A stretch of 64,000 bases of DNA from Micrasema longulum (taxonomy: Eukaryota > Arthropoda > Insecta > Trichoptera > Brachycentridae). The translations under genes and the position numbers were made by a program. How positions within the stretch are numbered: position 1 is the stretch's first letter; every line of letters begins with the position of its first letter. Below are positions 1 to 11,668 of this stretch, piece after piece. Where the stretch lies: contig JAGVSM010003532.1 of the NCBI GenBank assembly GCA_022494885.1, positions 47,324 through 111,323 of the forward strand. The letters run 5' to 3'. Below the pieces are notes generated by a model that was not told the origin of the DNA, searched no databases, and saw only the letters and a list, made by a program, of their open reading frames with translations.

Positions 1-263
1 ATTCACGGTAATCCGTGCTTTTTGTCCAATCACGCGTAGCGTCAACAACAATATTATCACCAATTAATCTATATACTCGTATTTAAAAATTTAGGATCCA
101 TATCTTTGTGGCCGCAAATTTCGGAAAGTAATTGAGTAATCGTTTTAAATTGACTCATAATTTGTAATAGTTAAAAAATAATGTATGACAGTTGTACACA
201 GTTCTGGAATTTTATCAATTTTAGCCGAAATTAGAAAAAAATAGATTCCCTTAAATTTATTTA
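1..263. other. no gene seen
   Basis: AT-rich sequence with no supported coding region or recognisable repeat. Confidence 0.5.
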
Positions 264-385
264 TACAGGATGTTCATTAAACCCTGTCACATCCAAAACC
301 ACGATGATCAGTATGAGCAAGAAGTCATATTGGCATATTAAAATATTTTTTTAAAACGAATATTTTATTTTTTTTAAACGCCTGC
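264..385 (+). mobile_element. palindromic MITE (family P), left half only
   Basis: Begins with a diverged form of the terminus seen at 10527 and 43782 (ACAGGATGTTC, then AAACCCTGTCAC), followed by the shared inner segment CCACGATGATCAGTATGAGC. The second half of the palindrome is missing, and LINE sequence starts directly at about 386. This is a truncated, non-coding, non-autonomous element. Confidence 0.7.
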
Positions 386-850
386 AAAGCACATATTCTC
401 CTCTACGGATGCGAATCATGGCACCTCACTAGGGCAGAAAACAGCAAAGTTCTATGTTTTGAGAATAGGTACCTCAGAAGAATCTTGGGTATGCGGTGGT
501 TTGTGAGGAATAAAGTAATGCGAGAACGGATGCAGCAAACTCCAGTGACAACTGAGCAAGTGTACTAGTAAGTTTATATTTTATTTGTCTCTTTTAATTT
601 GTTAATAATTATTATGTATTAAAATGTAATTTCCTAGCTTAGAACGGAGTATGTACCCTTGTTAGCTAGGCAAAGTGTACAAAAAATGTAAAATGTTAGA
701 AATGTATAAATAAATAAACTGTCGTCAATCGGAGGTAATACAATTGGCTAGGCCATATACTGCGTATGCCTCCTGAGAGCTTTAACTACGCTTGCCTACT
801 TTACAAGGCATCAGGTTCTCGACGTCCTGGAATCCAGGACCTCAAGAATT
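386..850 (+). mobile_element. LINE reverse-transcriptase C-terminal remnant, interrupted
   Basis: Broken frames read LYGCESWHLT, FENRYLRRILG and then, after an interruption at about 565-720, a WLGHILRMPPE-like stretch and SRRPGIQD. The order CES/TW - LRRILG - WLGH - RMP is that of the region after the RT palm in RTE/jockey-type LINE proteins. The intervening ~155 bp is AT-rich and ends in ATAAATAAATAAA, consistent with a later short retro-insertion. There are many stops, so this is a dead copy. Confidence 0.75.
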
Positions 851-2379
851 TATTATTGACCCCTCAAATATCTCAAAAATAAACAACATAATATTCGGTT
901 ACTTGTTTAAAATAGTATTCAATATTTAACGGTATTTTACTGTACATTTAGACATTGCGATTCTACCAACAATATTTATAATGAAATGGTTTCAATATTT
1001 AAACGTTTTTTTGTCATATTCAGGTTTTGAAGTATGAGCATTAAGAGTATCTACGTAATAATAAAATTATAATAGATTGGTACCGCGTGATTCAGCCATT
1101 TTATTTGATTGCCAAGGTTAGAAGATTGTTGGCACCTTTTTTTGCACTGAAGCAAGACTAAAGACTAGCGATCTTTCATCTATTTTGGCATTTTAACTGG
1201 AAGTATTTAAAATAATTTAATGAGATTTTTTGGCCGATTTTTTGCGATCACGTAAAATTATTTCTTTGCAATGTATAGTTTATGATGATAAACAGCTTAT
1301 GATGATGCTGTTTGTGATAAGTTTCAAGCAGTGGCATGCATTCCATTTAGCCACATAAGCAGTGCCTACCCTACTATAGTTTTAATAAAACAATAACAAT
1401 ACATATTTGAGTAACAATTTTTAAAATTTGAAAAATGCACCAGATGAAATTCAGTCAAGTACTTTGTCGTACCGATCGGCGAGCCGCCATCGCCCATGGT
1501 CGGCTAAGGCACAAACTACAAATGCTTATTTTGTTCATACCGCAGCTGATGTTTACATGAACAAAACGTGTATGTGTGGGTTTTTTTTTCAGTTATAATT
1601 ACGCGTGTATGGGTTACTTTAAAAGCAGTGCTTTTCATAAACAAACTAATATGTTACTGACATCAGGCGTTTTTTTCAATTTTTATTCAATAAAAGACCG
1701 TCAAAGAATAAATGTCAAAAATATAATCTCAAATCGATTAATTTCACACAATCGAGAATATAGTCCACGTTAATTTTCATAATTTAAAAAAAATGGAGTT
1801 CTGTGAAACTTGATTGTGACGGAAATATGTGGTAAACCGTTTTAAGAAACGACGCGTTTTCTCGGTTATCTTTTTGGACAAAAAACTAATGCGACGAGTA
1901 AGGAAACTGTTTGGTAAGATTTATTATTTAAAACGTATTTTTTTCTACTGCCCACCTTACTTAAAAACTATGCGACTGGTTTCAAGTACCAATTTATGAT
2001 TTTTAAACTAAAAATAAGAGCGGTGAATACTTACTAACAGGTAGTTAGACTTTATCAGAAATGAAAAAGTACAAAAGAAAAAACAACAACCTTTAAGAAA
2101 ATAGGTGGTCTGACATTTCTTCATACAAACTATTCCCGTAGTTTTTCCTGGATTATGGCACTTGAGCATTGTTTTTTACTTACTATAGATATTTACCAAA
2201 AGCGTGTCTTTATTCAATTTTTTGTAAAAAAATACTGACAAAGTCCGTTTAAATCATATATTATTGTAAAAAAATATTATAACAAAGACAATCACATACA
2301 GTAAAATTGTATTTTCTTTAATTTTATTGATAAACCCTTACGAGTTAAATACATTTAACAAAATATTTTTAATTTTTAA
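851..2379. other. AT-rich stretch, no gene seen
   Basis: Mostly AT-rich single-copy-looking sequence. A 65-codon ORF at 1576-1773 is low complexity with no homology signal and is not called. A slightly GC-richer patch lies at 1440-1560 without a coherent reading frame. Confidence 0.5.
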
Positions 2380-2645
2380 ATTCATATTATACTCTTAAAG
2401 ATAATATTTTTAACATCTTTTGTAAAGGTTGTCTGAGTCTTCTGTTTAGTTTTGTCTGGTAGTTTATTGTGTAATTTCAGTCCCTGGTTTGTTAGTCTCG
2501 ACTGTCCTTGTCTCGTTTTAGAAGATTGTATATGATATTTTTCTGACATTCTCGTATTGTGTCCATGTTTACTACAATTTCCTCAAGTTTTGGTTCTTTG
2601 TCTACAATTACATCAGTGGCTAATTTATGAATAAATTTTAAGGAT
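2380..2645 (-). pseudogene. LINE C-terminus remnant (CR1/jockey-like)
   Basis: On the minus strand one frame reads KEPKLEEIVVNMDTI and, after a frameshift, LTNQGLKLHNKLPDKTKQ then TFTKDVKNIIFKS followed by a stop. The G-KL-NKLP motif followed by a Lys-rich tail is typical of the last residues of many insect LINE ORF2 proteins. A 5'-truncated, frameshifted remnant. Confidence 0.7.
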
Positions 2646-2884
2646 TCTAGTTAAAAGAGTATAGTTACATTTAACTGCTTAGTTTATTTTGCTGTCTTTG
2701 TAGTCTGTTTGTGTTATTTTGATTTCTTGTTCCATATAAGTAGTTGCATATAACATATTTTAGTTTTTACATAGGCTTCATAAATTAGAATTTTTTCCGT
2801 TTTATAAACAAAATTTTAGATTTTTTAAAAAGACTCGATAACGTCGCTACTTTGCTAATTAAATAGTTTTTATGAATCGCTTGT

Positions 2885-3330
2885 AAAGTAAAAGAGCTGA
2901 AACCTTTATCAAACACCTACTAGGCAACGCCTGAAAACAATTTTGTAATGTTTATACTTCTTCTTTTACCAGGTAGTTAATTCAAAAATGTTTTGAGTAT
3001 GTCCAAATGCTCGCAGACTGGCTGGATTTCATCCCTAGGGAGTCATTTATATTTAAATTCGCTGTGGCGTTGCCTAGTAGGCGGATTGGTTCAGCCGGAT
3101 GAATCTTACCCACATGATAAAGATTTCAGCTCTTTTACTTTACAAAAGTAAACAGATGGAAGAGATGAGGAAATGTGGATGTTCAAACATTGGCAGAATG
3201 GTGAATATTACACAGTGTGTAAAGTGGCTATCTTAACCAGCCAATGACAGGTCATATGCCCTTTAAATGCCTAGACTTCAATATTCCCTTCTCGAAAATA
3301 TTTTCCCTCTCTGTTGCAACAAATTTAAAT
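2885..3330. repeat. family A interspersed repeat, copy 1
   Basis: Contains the family hallmarks AAGAGCTGAAACC, GGCAACGCCTGAAAACAAT, TGGCAGAATGGTGAAT, CACAGTGTGTAAAG, CAGCCAATGACAGGTCAT and AAATGCCTAGACTTC. Its two halves are inverted: AGTAAAAGAGCTGAAACC near the left is mirrored by TTTCAGCTCTTTTACTTT at about 3124-3141, and CTAGGCAACGCC by GGCGTTGCCTAG. No coding capacity. Confidence 0.85.
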
Positions 3331-4875
3331 TTTTCAATATTATTTACTTTTGACCCTTTATTATTTGCTTGTAAGATTTTAACTCATTTATCTTTATTAC
3401 AATCATTATTAAAATTAATTAGGTGATTTGCGAATTCGGGGACATAGAAAGTAGAGAATAGAAAGTCGGTAAGTGGTTATACACAAATATTCAATAGTAT
3501 TAAGTAAAATGTTTGACCCCAAAGTTAATGCTTTAAATATTATTAATATTTATGAAATTAACTTACTCCTGTTGATGTTAAAAAAATGTATTACTTCAAT
3601 AACAATCAATCTTTAAAATTTCAGCAAAGTATTATTTAAAACATCTTCGTCGTGATTGGGTTGACAATTCAAATAAACGTAATTATAATGTATGTTTATT
3701 TTAAGTATAAATGAAACAATTAAATGTTTTGCAAATGTGAACAAATTAATGATAAACTAACAAAGTATTGAAGTTATTATATCATTTTACATAATGAAGA
3801 AATGTAATTGAAACACAATTTGCATTATGTATAATTAGAATTAATTACACTGGGTTCACGCTAAATCATTTTGCATAGTAAAATATCGAAAATAGGCATT
3901 TCGAAGTACATTTGGTCGTAAATTGTGTTTTCGAAATAATAAAATGTCACGTTGCATAACACTGCAAGCTTAGATTTTACGTTCCTGACATTTGTATTTT
4001 ACTGTCAATAAATGTTAGTTTATTCTTTAATTATTGATAAATAAATTCAATGCAACGCCATCTTGAGAAATGCAATAAAACTTGCAACCAATAACGATGC
4101 CGCAAGTAACATAATATGAGTGCCTTCACATAACGTTTGTGGTTTAAGATTGTTTTATTTTAACAATAAAAAAACACATAAATTAGTGCTATTTTCATTT
4201 GAAAGACATCGTTACAACTCCAGAAAATATGAAAAAGCTAATTACCATATGGTATTTAATTGCTTTACTACTTTTTTTTATTCTTAAAAGCGTTTTTTTA
4301 TATACATTTATTCTGTTTGTGTAAGAAAAGGTTTTAAGCGTATATATTGTTGTGCCATATTTAGTTATAAAGGTGCTTAACTTGCTTTGTTTCTTTGTTG
4401 TTCTAAATATGTGTTATTTTCTAAATTTTAATATTATTTATGTCCCGAATTGAGTTGTTGTAACTCCTGGGAATATAATTCAACGTATTATACTTGTAAA
4501 ATACGTTAATTTATATGATTTAAAAAAAAAACAAAATCTAAAATTTTTAAAAAAACTTTCCGAGCCCAAACGAGAAAAAAATCCGTGAGTTCTAGAATAG
4601 GGTTACTAGATTTACCTCCACTAAAATAATAAAAATACGACTTTAAAAAAATATATATTACTATCACTGTCGTGGAAGTGTATAAAAAACTGATTCATAA
4701 TATTTTGAGTTTTCTGCGAAATTCATAATTTTTTTCATAAAATACTGTTGCGAAAGGATATTGTATGACATCGGGCTTCTCTTGCTGATACGCGTCATTT
4801 CAGAATTCGGGAGGGGGAATGCATGTAAAATCTAATGCACAAAATCAGAATTTTTGCGGTTATTGCTGGAAATAA
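3331..4875. other. AT-rich stretch, no gene seen
   Basis: No supported gene. Positions 3465-3512 (GTAAGTGGTTATACACAAAT onward) recur at 35345-35392 and 48425-48470, so they are a dispersed-repeat fragment. The rest is AT-rich without recognisable elements. Confidence 0.5.
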
Positions 4876-5140
4876 TTTATTTATTTATTTTATTTTATTT
4901 GGGATTTTCACAGCTATTACATAAACAAAATAATTAGAAAAATCTTAACAATACTAAAGCCAATTAAAAAAATCCACTGTAAATATAATGACACATAATA
5001 TATAAGAAAAGAAGTTTAGTAATTGTATTTGTGTGACGTTTGTATTCATGTGTATGTGAATGTGTGTATGCGTGAATGAATGAGGGAGAGGATACATGTG
5101 CGTGTGGGAATGAATGAGGAGAGGGTGCGTGTGTATGGGT
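4876..5140 (-). mobile_element. probable LINE 3' end (tail and 3'UTR)
   Basis: The run TTATTTATTTATTTTATTTT followed by TTTGGGATTTTCACAGC resembles the tail and first 3'UTR bases (in plus sense) of the LINE at 59538. It is followed by a GTGTGTATG-rich stretch like the one in the LINE 3'UTR at about 46010-46110. No ORF remains. Assignment is by resemblance only. Confidence 0.4.
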
Positions 5141-5847
5141 GCCGAAGTATGAAAATAATATATTTGCTTAAAACTTGTAAATTGTATTAAAAATTGTACA
5201 ATATTGATCTTAGTAAAAAGTAAAAAAACTTTTTGTTAAAATTCAAATGACGAAATGATATAAATTGTTTTTTTTTTTTTTTAAGTATGTTAAATTTCAA
5301 AACCGTATTCTGAAGAAGAAAAAAAAAAGCATTTTATTTTTTAAATTTAACTGTTACACATCGAATGAATAATGTGCGACGAGTCCAATACAGTACAGTA
5401 GGTAACCACAAAATGCAGTAAATACGAAATAATGACAACAATAAAATAATAATAATCGACCAAATAGAAAGAAGCACACGTGCGAACCGACCAACGTATT
5501 TAAAATTATCAACGTATGAATACTTTTATTTTATGTTTGCACCTGGAAAAAGCAAGACGTTATTATTGAAAGAATTCGTCAGAAAAATGTGTGAATTATG
5601 TTGATACATTATTTATATTAAAAGGTAATATTATGCAAAAAATTCAATCAATATAATGACTTTCAAAAAAGTTATTGAAAAAAATATGCTAATTGAATGG
5701 ATGCACTTTAAACTTGAAAAATAAAACAAATTTTATTTTACATAAAACGGATATTTTTATGTCATGTTAAATAATTATAGATGTTTTAAAAATAATGTCG
5801 GTCTAATGTCCACTACGGCGTTGTTTAATCCAAGAGGTCCATTTTTC
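5141..5847. other. AT-rich stretch, no gene seen
   Basis: Homopolymer T tract near 5268-5283 and A tract near 5321; otherwise nothing recognised. Confidence 0.5.
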
Positions 5848-6205
5848 GTTAGTTCTCTCATTAGATGAGCAAAAAATAAGCTAAAATTCCACTAAATCAA
5901 TTAAAACCAGTGTTCTTATTAATAACAAGAATTTAAAAAAATTTACTACCCTAGCAACACTGTCCATTTTGTTTTCTATGACAATCTGACAGGTGGAAAA
6001 ATAAAAACATTTTGAGTAATGCATTTGCTACTTACACATGCATTTGCTACTTACACATAAAGTGTGATCCCTTTCTGTTTCTTTTTTATCCCAGCAGCAT
6101 TTCTACACTTTAAAACGACACGTTTAAGAGTAGTTTAGTCGCCTTCTGTTTTATTCGCGTATGCGGCTTCTGGACCATTCTTAATTCTATGGCTTTAAAT
6201 ATAAA
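5848..6205 (+). repeat. dispersed repeat B, copy 1
   Basis: Direct-orientation copy of 19068-19480. Shared blocks include TTAGTTCTCTCATTAGATGA, TTTTGTTTCT/GACAATCTGACAG, GAGTAGTTTAGTCGCCTTCT and CATTCTTAATTCTATGG. A perfect 19-bp tandem duplication (GCATTTGCTACTTACACAT) occupies 6021-6058 and is absent from copy 2. Non-coding; class unknown. Confidence 0.8.
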
Positions 6206-6864
6206 TTCTATTTTACGTTAGTTGACAGGACAAATATTGTTTGATGATATTTGTATATTATTTTGTAATAAAGACTAAAAAACATAATAAATCTTTCTCT
6301 TTTTTAAATCCTAGAAGATTAAAGATTGTATTGACTGTTGATTTAGATATAAATTTTATTTTATATTATCGAGAAAAGCCAACAAATGATGATTTATCTG
6401 AAGTTTGTGACATATCTTGCAATGACATTGATCAAATGAAGAGTCTCGTGACGAACGAGGATTGTGACAGCTGCATATTATACGAGTAAAAGTAGAACTC
6501 TTGACCCCTGAAACTGCAAGTTATTAAGCCAATTACGACAAAGGTGCCAACTTCCAACCTACCTACTCCTAGAGAAACTCAATTAAAATCAATGTGACTT
6601 AAATTTTAGGGACACTTTTGCTTACGAATTATAACGAACAGATGGAAATAACAAAGAAAAAATAATGTTCGTTGCCCAAATAGTAAGGCAATCATTCTAA
6701 AATTTGTTCTCAAACTCAAAACATCAAATCAGGAACATGTGGGTGATTAATTAATACTAAAGTTTCATTTAATTTCACCTAGATAAAAAATATTATCTGC
6801 AAACTTGATGTAATTTTTCATGAAAATGGTTCTGCCATAAATTATCTCTTGTTATTTTTATCAA
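6206..6864. other. no gene seen
   Basis: An 82-codon plus-strand ORF at 6241-6489 (MMIFVYYFVI start, CDSCILYE end) has an acidic C-terminal half but matches no family known to me and has no visible splice or promoter context, so it is not called. The rest is AT-rich. Confidence 0.4.
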
Positions 6865-7290
6865 TTGATAACAAACAAACCATCACACCGTTTCTCCATA
6901 AGCATAGACAGAGAGGATATAACGCCACATCACTTTATCTTTCCATACATATCTCGCTTTCTCTTCATTCATTCATCTTCTAATGCACGCGCGCCGATTA
7001 TTCCGACTTTTGAAGTGTCCATCTTCAAGTATTTGTTGGATTTGGCCATGTCATGCCTCTCTCGGTCTTTTTTATTTCTGCATAAATCAACATTCGCATT
7101 GTATTATATACATGTAGAGCGAATGGAACAGCTATGAATATATTCTTAGCCGTTCCATTCGCTCTACATGTCCAAACCAGCACAGAACTCCTTTCTTGAT
7201 TTTGTCGATGATTTGCCACACATTTGCCTGAGATCGCATTTCGACAGCATTTAGCCAACTTTAATCCTTGTTTTTTCAAGTCCATACTTC
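6865..7290 (-). mobile_element. RTE-like LINE 3' end with internal inverted duplication
   Basis: Read on the minus strand this aligns with the better copy at 9344: FGHVERM-like, then DQIQQ-like, ILEDGH, RNNR and VMWR...ILS, ending in GGTTTGTTTG. At 7111-7132 and 7149-7170 a 22-bp block (CATGTAGAGCGAATGGAACA...) is repeated in inverted orientation, 21 of 22 bases matching, with a 16-bp spacer. The other copies lack this. Frames are broken. Confidence 0.8.
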
Positions 7291-8534
7291 GCTCCCATTT
7301 ATCCTGAATAAATAAACGGAAGTTGCTTTGTTTTTTTGGCTCAATCGTTGAGTCCGTTCGTATTTAATATTAAGGATTTTATTTTATTTAAATAAACGTC
7401 ACTCAGTGCCTATTACATATTAGTTGCAAATATAATAAAATACATACATATAAGTGGAATTATGCGTAAAATAAAGAATTTATAACAAATTAATAGTAAA
7501 CAGATTTCAAAAAAATAATAAGTCAAAAAAAAGTACACAGTTTAAAAATTGTATTACCTGTTATAAAAGTGTTGATAAAAAAGAAAATATTTAGTCATAG
7601 AAATATTTTGAACCTGTAAAAAAACTAAGAAAGCCGTACATATTAATAAAGGAACTAAAACAATTTTGAATAACACTAAATGACAAAAAAAAATATTATA
7701 CGTTTTATTATTTTAAACTAATTTTTATTGAAAAACTGATTTGAAAAAAAAAATATTAGGGAGAATAGCAATTGAATTTGGATAATCATTTGAAAAATTA
7801 ATATGGGCAATCTGGCCCAGACGAAAAAAAGGTTGCCGACGCCTGTTCTTCTTCTTCTCTTGAATCTTAGTAACTTTTTTTCTAAATTTCCTTAGTCAGG
7901 TATCTATCCACCTTACCTGCCTATTTGATAAGTGCTAAAACTAGTGTGACAGCAAACGAAAGGTTATGGATCAGTTGACGGAGATTGATTTGAGTGTCCC
8001 ACGATCACACGATGTCATCTTAAACAGAGTTCCTCAAACACTTATCGGCGAACTCATTCAAATAATTATGCCTTGATTTACTAAAGAAACAAACTTTTAT
8101 TTGTCTCCGTCGAACATGGATTTGTTTGACGTTTTCATTGTATCGGCTATTGTTAATGAATGACAGATCGCATTTTGTATAATAATTTTAATTAATGTTC
8201 CTTTAAAACACAACATTTTTATTTTTTAAACAAAAAATAGAGCATGCGGTATTATGGTGTCATGGTAGGCAAATGCGTTGACCATTAGACGACGAGGCAG
8301 AATACAAGACAATGAGGAAGTTCAGTGCTTTTTTTTAGTTTGTTGATGGACAATTTTGTAAATAGACATTTTTTTTTAATTTTGTGTATTTTTTAAAGTT
8401 TTGTTTTTCTATAATTACTCCGCGTGTTACGTCTGAAGTTCTGCTAATTGGTTCATTGACTTATCATAAACCGGCAATCGTTTTTTTTTTTAGAATTAAG
8501 AAAAAATTGCGCTCTTATCAAATAATTTATTTTA
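7291..8534. other. no gene; SINE scrap at 8257-8305
   Basis: AT-rich. GGTTGCCGACGCCTG at about 7831 has an echo at 26208 (CAGGCGTTGGCAACC, inverted), possibly a DNA-element end. At 8257-8305, GGTAGGCAAATGCG and CATTAGACGACGAGGCAGA match the head of SINE family S3 (27738-27962), minus orientation. Confidence 0.45.
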
Positions 8535-8665
8535 GGGCCATTTTCAACGAGTTGTAAATAACTCACAATTAGAAAATGAGAATCAAGTTGGGGTAGAGTG
8601 GGATTCGAACCACGTACCTTTGAGCCGTGAGTCCGAGACACTAGCCACGGGACCACAACCCGATT
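8535..8665 (-). mobile_element. tRNA-derived SINE, family S1
   Basis: In minus sense it begins with GGTTGTGGTCCCGTGGCTAG and contains the perfect Pol III B box GGTTCGAATCC (8611..8601). The SINE body then ends in ...CTCGTTGAAAATGGCCCTA. Related copies lie at 9732, 16931, 20981, 43311, 44355 and 46541. Non-coding; needs a LINE for movement. Confidence 0.85.
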
Positions 8666-9343
8666 CATTTTGCGACTGTTTGCAACATTTTGCGACTGTC
8701 GGAATAACAGTTGGAATGTTTTTGACTTTGACAAATGTAATTTTAATTGTAATTATTAATTGATTGCATTTTTTTGTAATATAACAAACAAGAATCTAAT
8801 TATGTATTTGACCAATTTTAATGAATTAACGTTAGATTTTTCTAGTGCCGTAAGTGTTTTCTGCAAATTGAGAAATATCGTTTCTGTGATCGACACTATT
8901 TTTTAGAAGGTGATTGTTCCAATATTTTGTATGAAAGAGGTCTAACTGTTTTTAGCAGAACATAGAATTGATCTTATTGTCTCATATCTGTCTTATATAT
9001 ATTTTTTTACAAAATCGTTGACTACCTGCTTTCTGCATAACTACGTTTAATTAAATGCTCTAATTTTTACCGCGCGTAAGAAAACATTTTTTTTTTAAAT
9101 CCATTAAATATTTTTTGTATCAAAATCCACCATATTTATACTAAATTTAACTTCCAAATCCGATGCAAAATGTCCGTTTATAAGTCCTGTATCTTATGTA
9201 GACTCGTGTTATATTATAACCACACAAGAGTTAATGAAGGAGAACTAATTATTAAAATTAAATGAAGGGGGATAATGAAACAGATAGTCAATACGTAAGT
9301 CATTTTGAAGGGTTATAATCAAATAAAGTAATAAGTATCGGAA
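8666..9343. other. no gene seen
   Basis: AT-rich. TTTTTACCGCGCG(T/C)AAGAAAACATTTTTT at about 9065 recurs near 13759, so a small dispersed repeat is present. Confidence 0.45.
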
Positions 9344-9700
9344 AAGAACATTATGCAAGCTTGAGATAAGCATTATCGACAAAATCAAGAAAGGAGCTCT
9401 GCGCTGGTTTGGACGTGTAGATTGAATGGAAAGCGAAAGAACGGCTAATAATATTTACAATGTGAATTTTGATGGACGTAGAAATAGAGGATGACCGAGA
9501 AAGACATGGCGTGACCAAATCCAACAAATGTTTGAAGATGGACAAGTCAAAACTCGGAATAATCGGGGCGCGTGGATGAGAAGATGTATGAGGAAGCGAG
9601 ATCTGTCTGCAAAGATAGAGTGATGTGGCGTTCTATCCTCTCTGCCTACCCTGACGAGGAAACGGCACGATGGTTCGTTTGTTTGTTTTGTTTGTAAAAG
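9344..9700 (+). mobile_element. RTE-like LINE 3' end
   Basis: The plus strand reads STIDKIKKGAL-like (SIIDKIKKGALRWFGRV), NRG-PRKTWRDQIQQ, EDGQVK, VCKDRVMWRSILSAYP and then a stop. This is the C-terminus of RTE-type ORF proteins (RWFGHV, RPRKTW, WRSI signatures). The copy ends in a TTTGTTTGTTTTGTTTGT tail, the short tandem tail expected of RTE elements. At least three in-frame stops mark it as dead. Copies at 6865, 36588, 41788, 44660 and 50757. Confidence 0.88.
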
Positions 9701-9731
9701 AAAAAACATATTATTTACGAATCGGTTTTAG

Positions 9732-9890
9732 GCCCGTAACTAGTGTCTCGGACTCACAGCTCAAATAATCACTCTATCCCAACTTGATTCCCGTTATCTA
9801 TCAGTGAATTTTTCACAACTCGTTGAAAACGGACCTCAAAGTGTAATATTTGGGTAAGTTATAAGAACGCAAATATTTTATTTTTTTTAA
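9732..9890 (+). mobile_element. tRNA-derived SINE, family S1 (decayed)
   Basis: GTAACTAGTGTCTCGGACTCA matches the tRNA-like head of S1, and TTTTTCACAACTCGTTGAAA the body. The B box region is deleted or diverged. It lies directly 3' of the RTE-like fragment. Confidence 0.75.
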
Positions 9891-10526
9891 ATGTAGTGCA
9901 GAAAATATTATTTTGTATGACGGTTAACCTTTACATTTTTTTTTTACTTTTCGTACTCACTTATAATTTTGGAAAAAAAGCTGGCAAAACTTATGTTTAC
10001 ACCAAAAATAAAACTTTGGAAACAGAGCAGTAATATAACTTTATTCTATTTTAGATTGTATTAGTAGTACAGTCGCACCAGGTAAACGCATCTCAAATCT
10101 CAATACCTCGTAGACAATATTCCCACGTATCTTACTTTAGAATAGAAACTAGTTTACAGCGATGAAAACAATATCACTAAGTGCCACTCGTGAGAAAATC
10201 GTCGCAATTACTTCCCAATTTCCTGTTTATATTTCCTTTGTCAACATTTAAAAACATATAAATCTATCTGTTCCATTCAAAATACCTTTCTCATTACGAA
10301 CTGTTCATTAGATACATTTTCCAACAACATCAGAAAAAAATTTCCATTTTAATATTTTTTTACTAATTTATTTACAAACATTAGTTTATTGCACATTATT
10401 TGAAACGTAAGTCCCAACTCCATGGGACTCAGAGTCCCGTGTTGAGATGGGACGAGCAATCAGTTGACACATACACGTTATTGAAAATATCAGAAACACA
10501 AAAAATATTTCAAAAAAAAATAATAT
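9891..10526. other. AT-rich stretch, no gene seen
   Basis: No recognised repeat. The ORF at 10400-10594 runs into the adjacent MITE and is not supported. Confidence 0.5.
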
Positions 10527-10852
10527 ACAGGTGTTCTTTAAACCCTGTCTCATCCAAAACCACGATGATCAGAATGGGAAAAAAGACAAATTAGCAAATT
10601 TAAAAAAATATTTTGAACGAAGAAAATTTGTAAAAATAACAAATGGTTGCTTACTTCTGCAGGGGAGAAGTTTTCTTTTCTTTTTTTTTCTTCTCGTTTC
10701 GCCGCTGCAGAAGTTAGCAACCATTTGTTTTTTTATTTATTTATTTTTTAAATCTTATTCGTTCTAAAAAAATATTTTATTGTGCCAATATGTCTTATTG
10801 CTCATACTGATCATCGTGGTTTCGGATGTGACAGGGTTTAAAGAACACCCTA
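10527..10852. mobile_element. palindromic TA-flanked MITE (family P), full length
   Basis: Termini are ACAGGTGTTCTTTAAACCCT and, inverted, AGGGTTTAAAGAACACCCT. The arms continue inward (CCACGATGATCA / TGATCATCGTGG, and AACAAATGGTTGCTTACTTC / GAAGTTAGCAACCATTTGTT), so nearly the whole element is one large palindrome. TA dinucleotides flank it, as expected for Tc1/mariner-type integration. No ORF belongs to it. Confidence 0.85.
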
Positions 10853-11059
10853 TATATGGCACATCAATATGGTAAACGATAAACTTAAACATTCGGAAAA
10901 TCATCAAAGACTTTCCCACTTAAATCCCTCCCAGTAGGGACAATCTTGTCCTTAACTTGAAGATAGTTTTTGTCCTTGAGAGCTTAAGCTCTTAAGCGTG
11001 TTAAACACGCTCTTCCAAAATATTGAACACTCTCGGTGAAATAAATGAGAAATTTCTCT

Positions 11060-11668
11060 AAGCAAAATTTATTGATAAGGACTCCTACAAAACTATTTAC
11101 AAAGCAATTATTGAACCACACGTTAACTACTGTAGTAGCATTTTATTTTTATCAAACAAAGAAAACATAGATAAACTAACTGTATTACAAAATAAAGCCT
11201 TTAGAATCATTTTGAAAAAAACAGATATACGAGGGTAAAGTCGATGGTAAATGAAATGAAATTATTAACATATAAACAAATAATATTTTACAATACAATG
11301 ATATTTGTTCATAAAATTAGAAACTCTAATAAAAAAACAGAATTTTGGAAAAAAATTGATCGGAACCAGCATGAACACGATCACAATACTAGAGAAAAAG
11401 AACAAAATTAGACTTCCATTTAGGAAAAAGGCAAAGTCACAAAATTCAATTTTATTTAAAGCAATTAAAAAGTATTACGAAATGGAAAAAATATTTATGA
11501 AGAAAAAAACACATCAAATTTAAAATAATGGTCAAGACATATGTGATAAACAATTTATAAATGAAATATATTTGCAATGTTTTTATTAGAACACACATAA
11601 CAATATGTATGATATGTGTGCCCTACTTTAAGATTTAAATAAAAATAAAAAATAAAAAATAAATAAAA
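11060..11668 (+). pseudogene. CR1/jockey-like LINE C-terminal remnant and 3'UTR
   Basis: The frame from about 11079 reads SYKTIYKAIIEPHVNYCSS, ILFLSNKENIDKLTVLQN, KAFRIILKKTDIRG; after a shift comes MKLLTYKQIIFYNTMIFVHK. The order IEPH-NYCS, L-LQN-A-RI, and L...F-TM-F-K is the classic post-RT thumb region of insect LINEs. It ends in an AAATAAAAATAAAAAATAAA tail near 11640-11668. Frameshifted and 5'-truncated. Confidence 0.85.

Noticed and set aside
4770..4810. Resemblance of CTTGCTGATACGCGTCATTT to the mariner C-terminal region
   Set aside because: Only a few bases match the 32500 region and the surroundings carry no transposase residues.
5040..5130. GTGTATG/GAATGAATGAGG stretch as a regulatory minisatellite
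   Set aside because: Similar TG-rich sequence occurs in LINE 3'UTR at 46010-46110, so it is probably a LINE UTR remnant.
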